From Apteryx mantelli (Eukaryota; Chordata; Aves; Apterygiformes; Apterygidae): a DNA stretch of 64,000 nucleotides. The position numbers and the translations under genes are program-made. The stretch spans positions 137,944,288 to 138,008,287 of the forward strand of contig NC_089978.1 of the NCBI RefSeq assembly GCF_036417845.1, read 5' to 3'. A model generated the notes under the pieces. It was not told where the DNA came from and did not search any database. It was given only the letters and a program-made list of their open reading frames with translations. This document shows positions 58,595 to 64,000 of this stretch, one piece after another (positions within the stretch are counted from its first letter, which is position 1; each line of letters starts with the position of its first letter).

Positions 58595-60560
58595 CTGAAA
58601 AGAGGGAGAAATATATCAGGTACATGGGAAGTTTGATGTTTAAGACACAGTAACTTTGGTCCAACAAAAGCCTCTCTAACCAGCAAGTTCCATCTTCAAT
58701 AATTCTAACTGACAGCAAACCATCCCTTTGGAATTTAGCTGCCATACAGTCAGAAGGGAAAGACCTATTTCATTGGTCTAGACAAGCAGCCTGGGTCTCT
58801 CTCCACTGCTAGAACTATATCAGCATACTCTACTGCCAGTCCTACAATAAAGAGGCAGTTAGGTAATTTGAATTGCTGGCTAAAAGAGGAAAAGAGCCAG
58901 TAGAAGCTGCACAGGCCAACTCTGCCAAATTAGCCTTGGGCTAGCTGTACACCAGGTCCAGGCCTATTCATAATTGAGTGGTTTGATACCTGGGAACCCT
59001 TGTTCTACCTGTGAACCCATTCCTGGATCTCCCCTCCTCTCAGGTAACTGAAATGATGTTGCTCCCCTTGGCCATTAAAAAAAAAAAAAAGGGGGTAACA
59101 TGCATCTCAGTCAGGAGAGTTGGACCTCATTAATACTAAGTCAATCTTTCTGAACTATGCAATAGCATTCCATCCCACTTCCAACATAAACACATTTTGT
59201 TTAGAAAGTGTCAAAACACAGCTGAAAGCGATGACAGTCATTGCCTATTATCTAGTTCCTATTAGCTGACTTAAGTAATTCACAGCTGTCTAGTCCCAAA
59301 AGCCAATTTAGGTTTCCCAAAGAAATTTAGCAGAAAAGCTCTACTGTCACTGGTTTTAGTGCATGTAAATGCATGCAATGCCTGTCTCTTAATTCACACA
59401 GAAACACATTAGACACTTAAATTGGATACACTAAGCTATGGTACCTCTTACAGGAAAAGACACCAAAAATGAGTGAATTCCTGTTAGGCATGGGCAAACT
59501 ATCTAGTTTGCAGTTCACCTATGTGACAGGTGCAAAAACTGAGCTCTCTTGTTACACTTGGTGTGGTGCTATGCCTGACTAGCCAACTATATTGTTTCTC
59601 AAAAATTTGTGTATGGAAGCAGAACATCCACATAATGGAACATTGCATCTGGGCTGGAACCTGAGTTGGTGCCATGTGTTTTCATATTGCTGCACCCGAG
59701 CTAATGAAGACTTTCTGGAATTAAACTTATTCAGCTCAGGCCCCTGCAAGCATCAGTACTATCCCAGTTCCCACTATCCTAGTTACTAGAGCCAGCACAA
59801 ACGTTTACAGATAGAAGAGATCAGAGTAGGAGCTGGAAAGCTTATGGTTCTAGATCCACCATCCAGAGGGATTTAACATTATTTGTAATGACCACATTTT
59901 CCATGCCCAATTAAGTACAGTCTTGTAATTCCTATAAAACTTAGCTTCTTGTTCCTTGCACTGGTATTTACCCCTTGCTGTTGGTTTTCAACGAATATGC
60001 ATATGAAAAATGGGGGTTCTGTCCATTTCACAGTTCATTTCTCCAAATTCAAACTTGGAGCTTGACCTCATAAGTTAGCCGATAGGAAAACAGGACAAGA
60101 AGATGAAGAGCAAGTGAGGTGTAGTGAATGGCAGACTGTGCAATACAATTCATCTCCTTGAGAGGAGGTGCCATGATACTTTACAGAAAGTACCAGTGAA
60201 TACAATCCAGTGTTTTATCTCACTTGTTATTCATTCTCCAAGATAAACAAGTCACAAGAAGCCAGGAATCTCAATGATCTTAACTGCCTTTCGGTGGAAA
60301 AGAAGTGAGGTAACATCTCAAAAGGTATGACAATCAGAGGCTGATTATTTCAGACTGATGTTTTGAACTGCAATGAGTTCTTAGGTCATGGAATTGTTCC
60401 CTCAGTGTAAGGGCAGAGGCTTGACTGGTCATGTCAGAACTAGGACTGAAAAAAAATAAAGTGATCCTACATTAGCCAGTTTGATGAATGATGAACACAG
60501 ATGACTCTGCAAGTTACTGTGCACATCCCATTGGAAAGCACCAGTGTTCAAGTGAAACCC
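58595..60560 (-). other. YBX3 intron
   Basis: Unique-looking intron sequence with a poly-A run near 59078-59091. No nested gene seen. Confidence 0.65.
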
Positions 60561-61010
60561 AACCGGTCTCTACTTAAGAACCTAAGAACAACCTACTGTG
60601 TCTTCAAGGGTCCATTTAGCTCAGTTTAGCTCTTCCCTAGGGAAGAGTAACAATAGCCAGATACAGTTTGCCTATTCAGTAATACCATAACAGTGTTCTC
60701 CTCCAGCTATTTGAACAGTCTCCCTCTGAACTCATGCAAGTTTAACATTCCCAACATCTGGCAGCAAAAGTTCCAGAAGTTTACTACCCATTGTAGGGAT
60801 AACAGCCTCCTTTTGTTTTTCAGCCTGTCTCCCACTTTCTTCATTTGATGTCTCCTCTCCTGACTGCTCAGTAGCTTCCAATCTTCACACCTTTTCCCCT
60901 TCAGCCATTTGATGACTTACCTTATTTTTCTGGGAGCTCTCTAGCCTCTTTAGCATCCCCCTTCTCCAAAGTACTAGCAAGAGTAACTCCAATAGTTCTC
61001 ATATTTTATT
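60561..61010 (-). mobile_element. Ancient CR1-like fragment in YBX3 intron
   Basis: The plus strand shows AAGAACCTAAGAACAACC, GGTCCATTTAGCTCAG, and then AGAAGTTTACTACCCATTGT...TTGATGTCTCCTCTCCTGAC. This is the antisense 3' region of old CR1 repeats, so the element is on the minus strand. Strongly diverged. Confidence 0.55.
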
Positions 61011-61763
61011 ACTCCCCAAACAAAGCCATTAGAAGCCCTCATGGAACATAATACCGAGGTTTTAACTGTCAGCAACTCCCTCTGCTAGCATAGAATATTA
61101 CAAAGTTACTATAATACTGCCCTATAATCTAATGGTCTATAAGAAATAGGACATGACTTCAGTTCTTCCTGAACAGTAAGTAGGATTTCTCATGCACCTA
61201 CAAGTGGCACCAGTGCTTAGAACAAAGCCTGAGCTGCAAGATGCACATACCTCTACGTGCCTACATGTGACACATGGGACAGGGCTGGAGGCACACCTGC
61301 ACACAAGTCACTTAGTTCAGCACTGAGGCACAAACTACTGGCTTCAGTCCACAGGGAGGGTTACAAAGCACACCTTGCCTCTGTAGATAGTGGGCCTACC
61401 TGTCCCAGATCAAGTGGGATTTGGATTCAATGCTTGTCCAAGAAAAATGTAAGAAGAGTTCAGCTGTGAAGACATGGAACCTGCAACTCATTTCAATACA
61501 TTGCTTAATTTTTAAGAGTAACAGGATACAGAAAATTCTTTCTTAATGTATTCCTGGCTGCAAGTAACACACACATTAACTTCTACCATGGTTTCCTTAC
61601 TCCTGTGGCTCTCCTTTCTCCTAAGAAATTAGGCTACTTCTTACTGTACTTACTATCTGAAAGTACATGAATGCCAGGGAATACAACTTCCTGCTATTAA
61701 TGAAACCTCTACAGATCACATAAGCATCCAAATGCAATGATGAGCAAAGGAAATAGTACAAAC

Positions 61764-61858
61764 CTGCGATAGCGTGGGCGATAAGTAGGATTCCTATGGA
61801 CTTGTTGATGAAGCTGTCCTCCTTCTGTGACCCCATCCTTGAGCTCTCCTTCACCACC
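61764..61858 (-). CDS. YBX3: YBX3 exon upstream of the basic/aromatic exon
   Basis: 95-bp exon between acceptor CTTGGTTGCAG and donor CGCAG|GTTTGT. It encodes GGEGELKDGVTEGGQLHQQV then HRNPTYRPRYR, which continues into the next exon as RGPPRPRP. It matches the YBX3 segment before the terminal basic/aromatic stretch. The cold-shock-domain exons are not in the window and should lie beyond 64000. Confidence 0.93.
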
Positions 61859-64000
61859 CTGCAACCAAGGAAAATGGAAGACTGAGACAAAGATAAAGCA
61901 TAATTTCAGAGGCAGTACATTAACTATATAGCCCAAAACCTGGATACCATATTAAACAGAACAGTAAGTCAATACAAAAATGCAAGCATACCTGGTAAAA
62001 AAGGGAGCAGATACTCTGAAGGCTTTTGTTTTGGCGAAGAGGAGAGTAGGAAAGAACAAACCAACAATGCTGCTCTTGTTCCTCATAGTAAGAGGCAAAG
62101 AAGCTAACTGATGATCCTCCTCCCTTTCTCTGGCAAAGGGCAGAAGCTTTACAGGCAATTTCAGGATAACGGCATTGACAGTGAACTTTTCTTTAACAAG
62201 AGATTAACTAAAATAACCAGAAGATAAACATTTGGAAAGCCTGGAGTGCTGCAGGCTGTAACAAGAAATCTTGGGGAATGGAACAGAATTCCCTGTCAGA
62301 TCTGGACAAGCCTCTTTATCAGATTAAAATCCCCTCCAAAAGCATTAAGATTTCAGATGTTCTTTATTGCTTTCCAAGTCTTCCAAAAGCACAGAGACAT
62401 GACCCAAAGACACTTGCTGTATTACAGACTCTGTACCTATAAATAGCTATGCCAGCTATTCTTAGCAATATGACAGGGCCAGCTGCATAAGAGAAGGCAA
62501 GAGATCAGAACTCAATGTTAATAAAATAAAATATAAAACACAAATATATAACATATCAGATGTTATTTATAAAAACTGATCAATATAAATGGGAGTTTCT
62601 TTAAATATTTAGTGAGTAGATACCTATTATTACTACCTATCTTCTGACAGCTGTAGAGAATCACTTGAGGTCCAAAACCTAAAAGGAAAGTCAAACTTTT
62701 ACAAGTTTACAACAGGATACTACTACTTATATTCTTTTTGGAATACCAATTTGTTCTGTATATACAGAACAAACAGCATCTTAAAATAACTTTACAGTTT
62801 AATACATTCCACCCCCATCACTCCTTTTTCTCTTTAGATAGAGGCAGCAAAACCTGCAGAATCTTTTTTGAGGGGTGGGGAGGTAGTAGAAACACAAAAG
62901 AGCAGCAAGAGCTGAAGAAGGGAGAAAAGGAAACAAGACTCCAACAAGCATCTCCCTCATAGCACAAAGAGTTGTCTTTCACCAAAATCACCATTTCTCT
63001 TTTCCATGAGATCTAAGCAAACACACATGCAATCAACATTCAATCCTAACACTTCAGTGCCATAAAAACGGGATCATAAATGCCTAGAAGATCTGGTTTG
63101 AGGGATGACATACCAGGAGTTAACAAAGCAACAACTTAAAGGTAGGGAAGGGCACACAGTATTTTCAAACAGAAAGCTCTCCTATAGCCCTTGGCAATCA
63201 GCATCACATTCACAGCTTAGTGTCAATACTGAATTTCTACATGTTTTTAAATGGTAAAGTCCACTGTGTCTACTCCTCCCAGCAGAAGTCTGCATTGATA
63301 TCTCAGATAAAAAACATGAAGTTTCCTTCTCTTGTAGTGACAAAGAACGACTTTTCAACATGATTCAAATAGAACCCAGTTAAGCATTTTTATAGAACAA
63401 AGCAGAACAACAATGCAGAAATTATCTTTTTATTCGTCTCAAACTGAACGTTGACATATTGGTATTCTAACTAGGTTTGGGTTAAACAGTTGGTCGAAAG
63501 CTATACATGGTAAAGCAACTGAATTGCTTAGCCCAAAAATCTTAAGCAACTTCCTGCAGCTTCTATAATATCACAAAAATTCAACTAATACCTAAATCAG
63601 TTGACAGTGATAGGTAGATACTTATGTAAGGTATATTGGCTGAAGAAGTATGATTCCAGAATAAAACCACTATGCTGTCATAAATCACTGAAAAAGATAG
63701 TTTGACCAGAAAACAGAACCTGAACTTTGAGATGTTGTTTTACTGCACTGATATTGAATGTTAGACGCATTTTTATTAGGAAAGCTTCATGCATACTCTT
63801 AAAAGCACTACACCTCTAAAACACATGGGATCCTGCTTAAACTTCTTCCACAGAGACCTTCCAACTTCATATTAACACCTTGGTTATCCTAAAAGGCAAC
63901 AAAAGAAACTGGCCAGCTGCACTTTATATTTTCCTCTGAAGACAATCACAACAGACAGGCAGGCTATAATTCCCCATGAAGATCTCCCAAATTTCTTTAA
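61859..64000 (-). other. YBX3 intron to window edge
   Basis: No further YBX3 exon was recognised (no cold-shock domain motif). No repeats of note. Confidence 0.6.

Overview
The window reads as avian nuclear DNA. It contains typical bird CR1 LINEs, one with a long open reverse-transcriptase frame, along with several endogenous retroviruses (ERVs). It also holds parts of three vertebrate genes with consensus splice sites. The species cannot be named from sequence alone.

Host genes. A decayed copy of the receptor-like kinase gene STYK1 lies on the minus strand (about 19.4-25.1 kb). Its exon boundaries are still readable, but it carries at least three in-frame stops and frame changes. SYCE3, a synaptonemal complex central element protein, lies on the plus strand (coding exons at 47.3 and 48.6 kb) behind a CpG island at 45.7-46.4 kb. 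The 3' exons of YBX3 (cold-shock domain protein A) are on the minus strand (57.7-61.9 kb), and the rest of the gene runs off the right edge. STYK1 and YBX3 are neighbours in the same orientation in human, so this looks like the conserved MAGOHB-STYK1-YBX3 neighbourhood with SYCE3 lying inside it.

Retroviral layers. (A) About 1.9-7.6 kb, plus strand: an old, heavily mutated gammaretrovirus-like gag-pro-pol with no env or LTRs that I can find. (B) About 10.3-16.95 kb, minus strand: a scrambled proviral block. It has an LTR and a tRNA-Arg primer site at its 5' end, class I-like gag, two separate protease motifs, almost no pol, and a degraded env whose transmembrane subunit has a C-x9-CC motif. 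A solo LTR (11732-12244, 4-bp target duplication) and an opposite-strand LTR (about 12.69-13.55 kb) interrupt it. (C) 34282-40099, plus strand: a young defective provirus with two 375-bp LTRs differing at only two positions, a 6-bp target duplication and a tRNA-iMet primer site. It has an alpha/beta-type gag cut short, an unrelated insert of about 0.3 kb in place of capsid to RT start, nearly intact RT-RNase H-integrase, and an env reduced to its two ends. The env tail reads 72 codons into U3. A solo LTR of the same family as the one in block B sits antisense in its leader.

The remaining sequence (1-1.9, 7.6-10.3, 17-19.4, 25-34.3, 40.1-41.3, 43.8-45.7, 49-57.6 and 62-64 kb) is intergenic or intronic. 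I see only CR1 fragments, microsatellites, a degenerate 70-bp minisatellite and one perfect 25-bp inverted repeat there. I found no bacterial-type operons, CRISPR arrays or tRNA/rRNA genes. The least ordinary objects are provirus C, the mosaic block B, and STYK1 decay next to an unexpectedly placed SYCE3.
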